The notes under the pieces were generated by a model that made no database searches, was not told the DNA's origin, and saw nothing but the letters and a program-made list of their open reading frames with translations. From Arthrobacter sp. StoSoilB22 (GTDB taxonomy: Bacteria; Actinomycetota; Actinomycetes; Actinomycetales; Micrococcaceae), in NCBI RefSeq assembly GCF_019977315.1, contig NZ_AP024652.1, forward strand, positions 1,922,001 to 1,986,000: a DNA stretch of 64,000 nt, in the 5' to 3' direction. Below are positions 55,254-64,000 of this stretch, in pieces. The position numbers were made by a program, and so were the translations under genes. Positions within the stretch are counted from its first letter, which is position 1, and each line of letters starts with the position of its first letter.

Positions 55254-55456
55254 GGGCGTATTCAACCGGTCGAAGCAATACCTGATCACGGAGGTGTTGG
55301 ATGTCGGTTCGAAATCGTCAGAAGCAGGTACGCGCGTAGCGAGGGCAGATCCCTTCATCGGGTCGGCCGTCGGGGGCGTGGCGCGAGGACCGGGTACGTT
55401 TCTGGGTCGCCATCGCTTCCGGTGCGAAGAACCGTGACGCCGGCGTCGCGGCGGGC

Positions 55457-56731
55457 GTGTCAGAACCGGTGGCGCATCGCTGGTTCCTGCACGCTGGCGG
55501 TGTGAATCCTCAGCTGGCCCCGACATTGTCCGGGCGGTATCTGTCCTCAAGCGACCGTGAGGACATCGCGTTGTGGCGTGCGCAGGACTGTGGGGTACGG
55601 GAGATCGCTCGCCGGCTGGGGTGTAGCCCGTCGACGATCTCGCGGGAGCTGCGTCGGAACGCGTCGACGATCTCGCGGGAGCTGCGTCGGAACGCGTCGA
55701 CGAGAACGTATCGCTTGGACTACAAGGCGTCTACAGCGCAGTGGCATGCCGAACGACGAGCCCGCCGCCCCAAGACCGCGAAGCTGCTCACGAACGATGC
55801 CCTCCGCGACTACGTCAACGACAAGCTCGGCGGACACGTCAGATCGGGCCGAGGAGAGCGCTTGGGCCCGGTCGGTCCGATCCGGGATGGGAAGGACAAG
55901 CCACATCGGGAGGACCGCGAATGGGTGAGGGGGTGGAGCCCTCAGCAGATCGCGAAACGTCTGCCAGTGGAGTTCCCGGATGATCCAACGATGCGGATCG
56001 CGCACGAGGCGATTTACCAAGCCCTTTACGTTCCGAGCCGAGGCGGACTCACGAGGCAGCAGGCGTGGCATCTGCGCTGAGGGCGCACGAAACGCACGCC
56101 AAGAGCGCGAACACGTCAGCAAGCCTGGGCGCATGTCACCGACGCGACAACTTTGAAGAAGAGACCCTCCGAAGCCGGCGAGCGGAAAGTCGCAGGCCAT
56201 TGGGAAGGGGACCTCATCATTGGTCTCAACCGGTCGGCGATCGCGACTCTGATCGACCGCATGACGCGTTTCGCCATGCTCGTTCATCTGCCTCGGCAGA
56301 AGGGTTACGGGCTGGTCAAGCCGACGAAGAATGGGCCTGCATTGGCTGGCTACGGGGCGGTCACGATGAAGAACGCACTCGTCCGGACTTTGGAGCCGCT
56401 CCCGGCGGACCTGCGACGCTCCCTGACGTGGGACCGCGGGAAGGAGATGTCCGCGCATGCCCTTCTGACGCAGGAAATCGGGTTGCCGGTTTATTTTGCC
56501 GACGCGAAGAGCCCGTGGCCGCGCGGGAGCAGCGAACATCTCAACGGGCTACTCCGGCAGTACTTCCCGAAAGGTACCGACATCTCCCGCTGGAGCACCC
56601 CAGAGATCCAAGCTGTCGCCGACATCATCAACTACCGGCCGCGCGGCGTCCTGGGATGGCGCACTCCCGCGGAAGCCTTCGCGGACCAGCTAAGCTCAGT
56701 CCCGAAAGCAACTGTTGCTTCGACCGGTTGA
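55457..56731 (+). pseudogene. IS30-family transposase, frameshifted, with duplicated HTH segment
   Basis: First frame (to 56080): N-terminal helix-turn-helix LSSSDREDIALWRAQDCGVREIARRLGCSPSTISRELRRNA, in which the 11-residue STISRELRRNA block occurs twice in tandem, then WSPQQIAKRLPVEFPDD. Second frame (from 56153): DDE domain with KVAGHWEGDLIIG, TWDRGKEMS and the glutamate region WPRGSSEHLNGLLRQYFPKG. A frameshift at about 56060-56150 separates them. Confidence 0.82.
55628..55693 (+). repeat. 33-bp tandem duplication in IS30 transposase
   Basis: The block beginning CGTCGACGATCTCGCGGGAG is present twice in exact tandem within the helix-turn-helix coding region, adding 11 residues without changing frame. 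Confidence 0.85.
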
Positions 56732-56861
56732 ATACGCCCGGGGCAGTCCCGTACTTGAGTAGATAGGTGCGGTCCGGCTTTGGTACCGGCTGGCACGGCC
56801 TACTTCGTTGGAGTTCTAGATGAAGCTTGATGACGTCCACGGGTTTCATGGCAGTTGTTGA

Positions 56862-59733
56862 TCAGGCCCGCTGATCGCATGGTAGCTGTCCTTGCTGCTT
56901 GTCAGTTGCTGGAGGGCTGTCGAGTAGCTGCGCCAGGTGTACTCCCCGCCGCTCGGTGAGATCGGCCAGCTGCGTGCGGCACGAGTAGCCGTCAGCAAGG
57001 ATTACAGTGCCTGGCGCCGCCGACGCGACGGCCGGAAGGAGCTGGTGTTCGGCCACGGCTACGGACACCTCGTAATGTCCGCGTTCCACGCCGAAGTTTC
57101 CTGCCAGTCCGCAGCATCCACCGAGCTTTTGTACGTTGGCACCTGCCTTCTTAAGCAACTGCGCGTCTGGGCTCCACCCCATGACGGCATGGTGATGGCA
57201 ATGTGGCTGGGCTACGACCGTTGTTCCATCAAGGTGTGGTGGTGTCCACCCCGGCACGGTTGCGAGGAACTCGGCGAGGGTGTGTGTCGCTGTAGAGACA
57301 GATTGTGCTGTCTCTGCCCCCAGCAGTTCTGAGGCTTCGGACCGCAGAACACCGGTACAGGAAGGTTCCAGACCAACGATTGGGATTCCTGCTTCCGCGT
57401 ATTCCTTCAACTCACTCACAGTGTTGCTAAGGATCCTCCGTGCGCTGTCCAATTGCCCCGTCGATATCCAGGTAAGACCGCAGCACAACGGTTTTTTTTG
57501 GGATGCGGACCTCGTAGCCTGCACTCTCCAGGACCCGGACGGCCGCGCGGCCGACTTCAGGGGTGAAGTAGTTGGTGAACGAGTCAGCCCACAGCAAAAC
57601 CGGGCCCCTTGCGGCGCTAATGGCAGGCCCGTCTATCCGTGCTCGTTTGTTGAACCAGGCGTCAAAAGTCTGCACGGCGAACGACGGGATAGTCCTACGG
57701 CGATCGATCCCTGCGAGTCTGAGCCCGGCGGTCCCCAGCCCGGGTATCCGCGTCAAAAAGTTCACAATGCGTGGAAGGCAAGATGCCAGGCGTGCCCACC
57801 GCGGCAACCAACCCAGGGAATAGTGCGTCACCGGCCTAAGCCGACCCTTATAGCTCTGGTGCAGTGTTTCGGCCTTGTATGCAGCCATATCCACCCCGGT
57901 CGGGCAGTCCGAAGCACATCCCTTGCAAGAGAGGCAAAGGTCCAACGCGTCATGAACTTCTGGAGACCGCCACCCGGTACCACCTTTGTTGATCATTTCC
58001 TGGAGGACCCGGGCGCGGCCGCGGGTCGAGTCCTTTTCTTCGCGCGTTGCCAGATACGAGGGGCACATCACTCCGTGTCCATTCGTGTTGTCCGCGCGAC
58101 ATTTGCCAACTCCGGTGCAGCGGTGCACTGCCTGACTGAAGTCCCCGCCGTCGTGGAAGTATCCGAAGGCAAGGCCTTTGCTGAGTGGCTTCGCCTGGGC
58201 GACCCGTACGTCAGCATCCAAGGGCTGGGGGTCCACGATAATACCAGGGTTGAGCACGTTGTCCGGATCCAGAATTCCTTTGACCTTGCCTAACAGTTCC
58301 AGAGCCGCTGGGGAATACATATAAGGGAGGAGTTCGCTGCGGGCGCGGCCGTCACCGTGTTCCCCTGACAGCGACCCACCATAGCCTGCTACTAAGGATG
58401 CCGCGTCTATCATGAACTTCCGAAACACGGATCTACCGTCGCTGCGTTCGAACGGCACATCCAGCCGGACATGCACGCAGCCGTCACCGAAATGTCCATA
58501 GGGCATCCCGACTAATTCATGTTCGACAAGTAGCCTGTCAAAGTCGCGGAGGTACGCCCCGAGTTTCTCCGGTGGCACGGCAGCGTCCTCCCAGCCCGAG
58601 TGGGCAGGGTGACCGGTCGGAGACCGGCCAGCTAGACCCGCCCCGTCCTCGCGGATCTTCCACAGGGCAGTCGCTTCCGCCGCATTTGTGATAATGCGTA
58701 CAGAGATTGCCGACTCCGCGGCCACACGGCGAGCTCGGTCAAGGACCTCAATTAGATCATCCCCAGCGATTTCGATGAACAGCCATGCGGCACCTTCTGG
58801 CAGATCGGGAACCGCTACCGTCCCCTTGTGGGATCGGACCACATCGACGATACGTGAGTCTAAGCCCTCGCAGGCCGTAGGGCGGAAAGGCATCACTTCC
58901 GTGACGGCGTCCCCCGCGGTACCAATGTCCGCAAACCCCAGCACCACCATGGCGCGATGAGCCGGGTCGGAAACCAGCTTAACGCCGGCCTCCAAAACAA
59001 GCGCTAGCGTCCCTTCGCTGCCAACCAGGGATCGGCGGAGGTCAAACTTGTTTTCAGGCAGCAGGTGTTCCAAAGCGTACCCCGACACCTGGCGGCCAAA
59101 CCGGCCAAATTCTGTCCTGATTGTTCCCAACTCGGACTGTACCAGCACTCGTAGGGCGTCCGTTTCCGCGCACGCGGGGGGGTCCTCGGGCCCCAGCAGG
59201 AGGCGGGTGCCTGTCCCCGACAGAACATCAAGATAATCTACGTTGTCTACGGTGCGCCCATACGCGAGGGTCCGAGACCCGCAGGCGTTGTTGCCGATCA
59301 TGCCACCGATGGAGCACCTGGTGTGAGTGGAGGGGTCGGGGCCAAACCGGAGACCAGCCGCCAGCGCCTCTTTCTGCAACACGGCATGCACCGTTCCCGG
59401 CTGAACTACTGCAGTCTGTGTTTCAGGATCAACGTGGATCACCTTGTTCATGTATCTGCTGAATTCGACGATCACACCAGTGCCGACGGCATTGCCTGCC
59501 ACAGAGGTACCAGCGCCGCGAGAAGTTATAGGAATTCCTCGGTCCCTGCATACTTCAAGGGTTTCAAGTACTTCTTCGGCGTCACGTGGAAAAACGACTG
59601 CTGCCGGTTTGGCGCGGTAGAGCGAAGCATCGCTTGAGTACGAGGACCGGGTCGTCTCGTCATCGCGCACGTCACGGATCCCCCGCCGACGGAGGTCACC
59701 GGCGAGTGTAGTAGGAGTCCCAATGCAATTCAT
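56862..59733 (-). pseudogene. FAD-linked D-2-hydroxyacid dehydrogenase with Fe-S and CCG domains, A8 frameshift
   Basis: First frame (59733-57427): FAD_binding_4 domain with TSRGAGTSVAGNAVG and GGMIGNNACGS, the FAD-oxidase C domain with YGHFGDGCVH and GEHGDG, then two 4Fe-4S motifs (CTGVGKC ... CP; CLSCKGCASDCP). The second frame supplies the CCG domain (KKPLCCGLTW, GLEPSCTG, AQPHCHHHAVMG, LGGCCGLAGNFG). They join exactly if one A of the A8 run (T8 at 57492-57499 on the plus strand) is dropped. This is the layout of Dld-II/GlcD-like membrane-associated dehydrogenases that oxidise D-lactate, glycolate or D-2-hydroxyglutarate. ATG at 59733 is chosen; a divergent GntR gene and a palindrome lie upstream. 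Confidence 0.85.
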
Positions 59734-59736
59734 GAG

Positions 59737-59753
59737 TAGCATGCTACATGCTA
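59737..59753. promoter_or_regulatory. TAGCATG palindrome between dehydrogenase and GntR genes
   Basis: TAGCATG-CTA-CATGCTA, 7-bp arms, immediately upstream of the dehydrogenase ATG and 27 bp before the GntR start. Likely GntR operator that also blocks the dehydrogenase start region. Confidence 0.6.
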
Positions 59754-59779
59754 GATGGCGATTTCTATAGAGTGGTGTC

Positions 59780-60517
59780 ATGACTTCGATTGACGAATCC
59801 CTTGGTCTATCCCCGCTCGGTCCACAGCAGGACTCGTTGGCGGAGCGGACCATCGCAGCCGTGCGTCAAGGAGTTCGATCGGGAGCACTTGTTCCTGGCC
59901 AGCTTTATTCGGTGTACCGGCTTGCCGAAGAGCTGGGCATCTCGCGTAGTCCGGTCAGGGAAGCGCTGCTCCGCCTCGGTGAAACTGGCATGATTCGGTT
60001 TGAACGTAATCGAGGCTTCCGTGTGCTGGTCCCAACGCCGCACGACATCGCTGAAATCTTCTCGATCCGGCTCGCTCTTGAGGTGCCGGCGGTGAGGCGA
60101 GCGACGTCCCGCGCCAGGAAAGAGGATCTCGTGGCGGTGCGCCTTAAATACGTCGCAATGGAGCGCGCTGCCGCAGCAGGTGAAGTGTCCGCGTTCGAAC
60201 TTTACGATCAGCAGCTTCATGCCTTGCTGATGGATGTTGAGGGCAGCATCCGAACCAAGGAGATAATCAGAAATCTGCGGGACGCCGTCAGGTTGGTTGA
60301 CGCCTCCACTCTTGTCCAAGACCGCTCGCTGACTGATGTACTTGTTGCGCACCTGCCCATCGTTGAAGCCTTCGAGGCCGGGGACGCCACGCTCGCAGCC
60401 CAGGCAATGAAGCATCATTTACAGGAGACGGGACAGCTACTTCTCCGCAGGGCGCTTGTAAAGCGTGGAGAGAATCCAGAAATGGAATCAATCCTCTGGC
60501 GGACTCTCATCGACTGA
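59780..60517 (+). CDS. GntR/FadR-type regulator
   Basis: A 245-residue regulator: winged helix with YRLAEELGISRSPVREALLRLGETGMIRFERNRGFRV (about 47-83) and an all-helical FCD domain containing the usual D/H metal or ligand residues (LYDQQLHALL; LVAHLPIVEAFEAGD; MKHHL). Divergent from the D-hydroxyacid dehydrogenase, as is common for LldR/GlcC-type regulators, so its ligand is probably a 2-hydroxy acid. Confidence 0.88.
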   Translation: MTSIDESLGLSPLGPQQDSLAERTIAAVRQGVRSGALVPGQLYSVYRLAEELGISRSPVREALLRLGETGMIRFERNRGFRVLVPTPHDIAEIFSIRLALEVPAVRRATSRARKEDLVAVRLKYVAMERAAAAGEVSAFELYDQQLHALLMDVEGSIRTKEIIRNLRDAVRLVDASTLVQDRSLTDVLVAHLPIVEAFEAGDATLAAQAMKHHLQETGQLLLRRALVKRGENPEMESILWRTLID

Positions 60518-61607
60518 TTCCCTGACCGGATGGCAGCGCCCAGGCAGCCATATGGGCGAACGGAGGTGCTCGTTGGTCGGTGCCTATAATCCGGCGCAGT
60601 TGTTTGACTGCATCGCATTGCCCATTTGGCCGCGGACTATAGAAGCGAGGACTTCGGTTCAGGGGAGGCCAAGTCTTACGTTTGCCTTGTGACTTATAAG
60701 GGAAGCCTGGGCTGACAGTGTGAACCGGCCGATCATCAGTTCATCTTTTTTCTCTTGGATCAGTATGTCGTTTTAGTGATAAAACTGCGCCTCTTTGAAC
60801 TGCAGCAACGGGCCGGCATCCTTCGAGACGAGCTGAATGCAAATGCTGACCTCCCGGCAACCTTACGCTTTGCCTGCGGGCCTTGGACCGCGGTTCGTAT
60901 GACGGCAGGTTTTCGATGACGTAGTCGGCGACGATACTGGCCTCTTCGGCCCGCTCAGGACGAGACGAAGTACTGTTTTCGCTAATCGCCTTCAGGTGAT
61001 TGCTGAGGGAGGGCCGCCGTAGCAATGGCGGCGGTATTGATACTGGGGGAGCATTCGCGGGGTCGCTTCCTTTCATTGCCGACCACCAGCCCGTCGAGGG
61101 CGAAGGGTCTGTTTGAGAGAAGGGCACCGGCCCAGTCGTCCGAATTCGAGTCACAAATGTCTGCGACGGGCAGCGCGGGGGAGGCCGGCCCTCCCCGCAT
61201 CCAGCCTGGCGCGCGGAGCATCCCGTTCGCCAAAAAGGCCGCCCAGCAGTGGGCCGCCGTTAGCGACGCGGCGCCGTGAGTTGGCGTCCACGGATGCCAG
61301 CTCCAGAGCAGAACATTGATTATGCAGCGTTGACATAGCAACAAAGTATCTGAACAATGTTATTCAGGTGTTTGGTTCGGGGGTTGCGCTGCGGCGGGGA
61401 AGCCGCAGTCAAGTTCTCCCTTGCCAGGTGATGCAGCTGTTTCTTGCCGCGAGCCAAATAACCGGTTGCGCAAGTTCGGCCCTCTACCGCAGTCGGCACA
61501 AGAACGTGTCCTTACTCGCGATTTCTTCCGCTGCGCTGACGAAAATGGGCAAGCAGAGTTTACGGGCATTAGCAGTTCGAGAAAATAGAGGATGTGAGCA
61601 GGCAAAG
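60518..61607. other. no supported gene
   Basis: About 1.1 kb. A minus frame ending at 60741 has coding-like residues (RPERAEEASIVADYVIENLPSYEP) but no start or family. Probably decayed. Confidence 0.4.
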
Positions 61608-62609
61608 ATGTGGGCGAAAGTTCTCAGCGCACCTTATTCCTTCGAGACAGTCAACATCGCCGAGCCGGTAGAGAGCGACGTGCCTGAGGGGCACGTGTTG
61701 CTCCGCTTCTTGGCTGCGGGGATGTGTGGCAGTGACGGCCCCTTCTACCGGGGCGATCCCGATCCGTGGGGAACTGGCAAAGGCGCGATACCAGGTGGTC
61801 CCGTCCACGAAATTGTGGGCGAAGTCGTCTTTAGCCGATCCCCACATCACAGGGTAGGTGATCGCGTTGTTGGTTGGGCTTCCCAATGCGACGGTTTGCA
61901 GGAGTACGTGATCTCCAACGGTGAGGGACTGTATAAATATAACTCCTCGCTGGACCCCAAACAGGCGATGCTTTTACAGCCTCTTGCCTGCGTCATATAC
62001 GCGTGCGAGCTTCTTGGTGATGTTCGGGAACAGCACTGCGCGGTACTGGGGCAAGGGCCCATTGGTGTGTTGTTTAGTCATGTCCTCAAAAATGCTGGCG
62101 CCGGTAAAGTGACAGGCGTAGACAGAATCGACCGCCGCGATATAGCCGCCAAGTTTGGTGTTGATGATCCGCAGTTTCTCTCGAGTGGCGCATGGGCGGC
62201 AAAGCTTGGAGTAGCGAGCTCGAATACCCGGAACGGGTGGCTTGGTGACGACCGGAACTCAGAGCGTCCCCAGGTCATTGTCGAAGCTATTGGACATCAA
62301 ACCAGCACGCTCAATCACGCAATCCAGGCCGTCCGTCCACGCGGACAGATCTACTACTTCGGCATTCCAGACGACAATTACTATCCCATCAATATGGACT
62401 GGATGCTGCGGAAGCATCTCACGCTGCGATCGGGGGTAACTCTGGATCGCCGGCGAGTCCTGGCATTGGCGGATGCCTACCTCGGGAAGCATCCTGAACT
62501 CGCAGGTGATTACGTGACGCATACATTTCCTGCAAACGAGGCGGCCGAGGCGTTCATGACCGCGTTCACTCCGGACATCGGTCAACTTAAAGTCGTGATC
62601 ACCGCCTGA
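61608..62609 (+). CDS. zinc-type alcohol dehydrogenase (MDR superfamily)
   Basis: A 333-residue medium-chain dehydrogenase. The catalytic zinc cysteine is in GMCGSD, with PGGPVHEIVGEVV as the usual H-E region and GQGPIG in the nucleotide-binding fold. The four-cysteine structural zinc lobe is absent, as in sorbitol- or threonine-type relatives. The open frame starts at 61368, but the family N-terminus begins at ATG 61608. Stands alone between decayed DNA and a LysR gene; substrate unknown. Confidence 0.83.
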   Translation: MWAKVLSAPYSFETVNIAEPVESDVPEGHVLLRFLAAGMCGSDGPFYRGDPDPWGTGKGAIPGGPVHEIVGEVVFSRSPHHRVGDRVVGWASQCDGLQEYVISNGEGLYKYNSSLDPKQAMLLQPLACVIYACELLGDVREQHCAVLGQGPIGVLFSHVLKNAGAGKVTGVDRIDRRDIAAKFGVDDPQFLSSGAWAAKLGVASSNTRNGWLGDDRNSERPQVIVEAIGHQTSTLNHAIQAVRPRGQIYYFGIPDDNYYPINMDWMLRKHLTLRSGVTLDRRRVLALADAYLGKHPELAGDYVTHTFPANEAAEAFMTAFTPDIGQLKVVITA

Positions 62610-62620
62610 GAGAAGCGTGA

Positions 62621-62833
62621 TCACGTCCCGAAAGAATCGCGGCGCCTGGTTCGCTCCAGCGCACCGATTGCGTCGATGGCTGCCTCGTGCGTCAGCGGAG
62701 TGAGTGTTGTCTCGATCGGCAGGTCCAGGACAACAGACGGGAGCGACCGCAATACCTCTGGGCCATCTTTTTCCGAAGCTACTACCGTGATTTGTTGCCT
62801 GTGCGACCGGACGACGAATCGGTGCATGCGCAC
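62621..62833 (-). CDS. short ORF or gene fragment divergent from LysR
   Basis: A 70-residue minus-strand frame with good composition near its end (VVLDLPIETTLTPLTHEAAIDAIGALER). No ribosome site is close to the ATG. May be the residual end of a gene once paired with the LysR regulator. Confidence 0.3.
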   Translation of the reverse strand: MRMHRFVVRSHRQQITVVASEKDGPEVLRSLPSVVLDLPIETTLTPLTHEAAIDAIGALERTRRRDSFGT

Positions 62834-62863
62834 AGCGGCGATAACCTCCGAGGAGCGGGTTCG

Positions 62864-63751
62864 ATGGAGCTACGACATATCCGGTACTTCCTCGCAGTCT
62901 CCGAGGAAGGCTCCTTCCTGCATGCTGCCCAGAAACTGCACATCAGTCAACCCGCACTGAGTCGTCAGATCGCCGACCTAGAACGGGATATCGGACAGCA
63001 GCTGTTTGAGCGGACACCCAAGGGGGTTTCCCCCACTCCAGCTGGAGAGGCCATGATCGTCCACGGGCGGCAGCTTCTTCGGCTTGAGTCGACAACCCGC
63101 GAAGTCGTGGCCTCGAGCATCCGCCGCGAACAGCCTGTGGTCGTGGGGGTCCCTCCTACGGTGTCGGAGCGGTGGTTCCTCGACCTTATTTCGGCATTGC
63201 GCACGGCCATCCCAAACGTTCCCCTTCAAATCTATGAAGCGTTTACCGCGGACCAGCTTCGCGTCAGCCGCGACGGACGAATTGACTTGATGCTTATCAA
63301 TCAGCGCCCTCCGGACAATCTGCGACGGCTGAAGCTGTCGAAAGTTCCCCGTCCTTTCGGTATCGCGGTCGCTCCCGGCCACCGGCTGTCAGCGAAGAAA
63401 GAATTGGTCTTTTCCGATCTCTCGGGCCTACGGATACTTGCGCGGGAGCAAAGCCAAGTGCCTGCTGCTCACGACCTCGCTATTCGCGAAATTGAGGATT
63501 CCGAAACAGTCGTGCTATGGAGCTACGGGCGCTTCGCCGAACATGCTAGAGCATGTGCACAGGCCGTGTGCGCCGACGCGGTGTTCTGTGGTGAGGCCGT
63601 GGCACGACGTCAACTTCCAGACTGGAACTGGCGGCCCCTCACGGGTCTGCAGTCCGCCATCACCCTGTGGCTCGCCTGGCAGCCCGACGCGCGCGACACG
63701 GTACTGGCCGTGGCCAGCGCTATCTCGGACATCAACGGAAGGCTCCGCTAA
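62864..63751 (+). CDS. LysR-family regulator
   Basis: A 295-residue LysR protein. N-terminal winged helix MELRHIRYFLAVSEEGSFLHAAQKLHISQPALSRQIADLE and a linker helix are followed by a periplasmic-binding-like effector domain (PPTVSERWFLDLISALR; RPFGIAVAPGHRL). ATG at 62864 has GAGGAGCGG upstream and gives the canonical start. Its effector domain resembles the truncated LysR at 50190-50819, suggesting related ligands and possibly the functional activator of the monooxygenase regulon. Confidence 0.88.
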   Translation: MELRHIRYFLAVSEEGSFLHAAQKLHISQPALSRQIADLERDIGQQLFERTPKGVSPTPAGEAMIVHGRQLLRLESTTREVVASSIRREQPVVVGVPPTVSERWFLDLISALRTAIPNVPLQIYEAFTADQLRVSRDGRIDLMLINQRPPDNLRRLKLSKVPRPFGIAVAPGHRLSAKKELVFSDLSGLRILAREQSQVPAAHDLAIREIEDSETVVLWSYGRFAEHARACAQAVCADAVFCGEAVARRQLPDWNWRPLTGLQSAITLWLAWQPDARDTVLAVASAISDINGRLR

Positions 63752-64000
63752 GAACCCAATGAACTACCCCGTCCGATGGGCCAGGTTTTGACTGAATTCC
63801 TAAAAATGTCCCCCAGCACCAAAAAAGTGCCCCGAACCCTCTGAGACTTGCCGACCCTGGTCACAGCTGGACTTGTTCTAGGCTGTGGACACCCAAGTCC
63901 GAGCCTTTCGGAGAAGAGCGGTGCCCGAGGATCTAAGCACCGCTGACAACTGGGAGTTTTGAAGAACCAGGGAAGGTCGACGATAGAGGCCGTGCGGAAC
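63752..64000. other. right edge, nothing recognised
   Basis: Contains A-rich stretches and short frames; possibly the start of another element that continues beyond the window. Confidence 0.35.

Larger units (their letters stand above)
55254..56739 (+). mobile_element. IS30-family insertion sequence
   Basis: About 1.49 kb bounded by 25-bp inverted repeats: left 55254-55278 (GGGCGTATTCAACCGGTCGA and following AGCAA), right 56715-56739. It carries an IS30-type transposase in broken frames. Inserted in the IS3 orfB. Confidence 0.85.

Noticed and set aside
55557-55700. The repeated block could be the start of a CRISPR or minisatellite
   Set aside because: Only two exact copies without spacers, in frame inside a transposase gene.

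Overview
The window looks like a mosaic accessory region, probably plasmid-borne or from an integrative element, of a high-GC actinobacterium of the Arthrobacter/Paenarthrobacter kind. The reasons are high-GC codon use, an actinobacterial-type MobF relaxase, a DUF4193 protein (an actinobacterial family) and typical soil-actinobacterial catabolic operons. I found no rRNA, tRNA, CRISPR array or recognisable replication/partition gene. All family assignments are from reading the translated sequence; no database search was run.

Layout. 0-7 kb: mobilisation module on the minus strand. It has a MobF relaxase whose helicase half is in another frame, a small coiled-coil protein overlapping the relaxase start, and a divergent coiled-coil protein. 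A HEPN-motif protein and a membrane protein lie downstream, then remnants of DUF1016 nuclease genes and an IS3 fragment. 7-19 kb: organic-acid catabolic region with a tripartite tricarboxylate transporter (tctCBA, minus) and a GntR regulator. A long plus-strand operon follows: lactonase-like amidohydrolase, 2-hydroxycarboxylate transporter, IPMDH/tartrate-type dehydrogenase, aldehyde dehydrogenase, cupin and ABM protein. A universal stress protein (frameshifted) and a second, Tat-exported amidohydrolase come after it. Similar AAAAACC/GGTTTTT inverted repeats lie before both transporter units. 19-20 kb: decayed DUF1016 gene. 21-28 kb: glycoside module with a TetR regulator, a GPH/MFS-type transporter, a GH3 glycosidase, an SDR lacking its catalytic lysine and a frameshifted DHA2 exporter; a perfect 36-bp operator-like palindrome sits at the divergent promoter. 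28-34 kb: poorly conserved stretch with DUF4193, an intact DUF1016/PDDEXK nuclease, a conjugation-gene remnant and a carboxymuconolactone decarboxylase-like protein. 34-38 kb: homogentisate operon (hmgA, an unknown conserved protein, fumarylacetoacetase) with a divergent MarR regulator and a 32-bp palindromic operator.

38-54 kb: a coherent but unfamiliar catabolic block. It contains an alpha/beta hydrolase, a MarR regulator, two closely related FAD monooxygenases facing outward, a HisC-like aminotransferase, a polar-amino-acid ABC importer, a ThDP-dependent decarboxylase-like enzyme, an aldehyde dehydrogenase and an MFS permease. An 18-bp motif (TCAWTGA-N4-TCAWTGA) recurs before both monooxygenases and before the ABC importer; at the monooxygenases it covers the -35 box of matching promoters. 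The enzyme set suggests import of an amino acid, transamination, decarboxylation to an aldehyde, oxidation to an acid and ring hydroxylation. With hmgA/fahA nearby, a homogentisate-forming route is one testable idea.

49-57 kb: insertion-sequence graveyard (IS3, IS110, IS30 inserted in IS3) and a truncated LysR gene. 57-64 kb: a D-2-hydroxyacid dehydrogenase-type FAD/Fe-S protein (frameshifted at an A8 run) with a divergent GntR regulator, a zinc-type alcohol dehydrogenase and a LysR regulator.

A recurrent oddity is that otherwise intact genes are broken by a single base, mostly in homopolymer runs (T4, G8, C5, A8). This may be consensus error, real decay or, in some cases, slippage or re-initiation.
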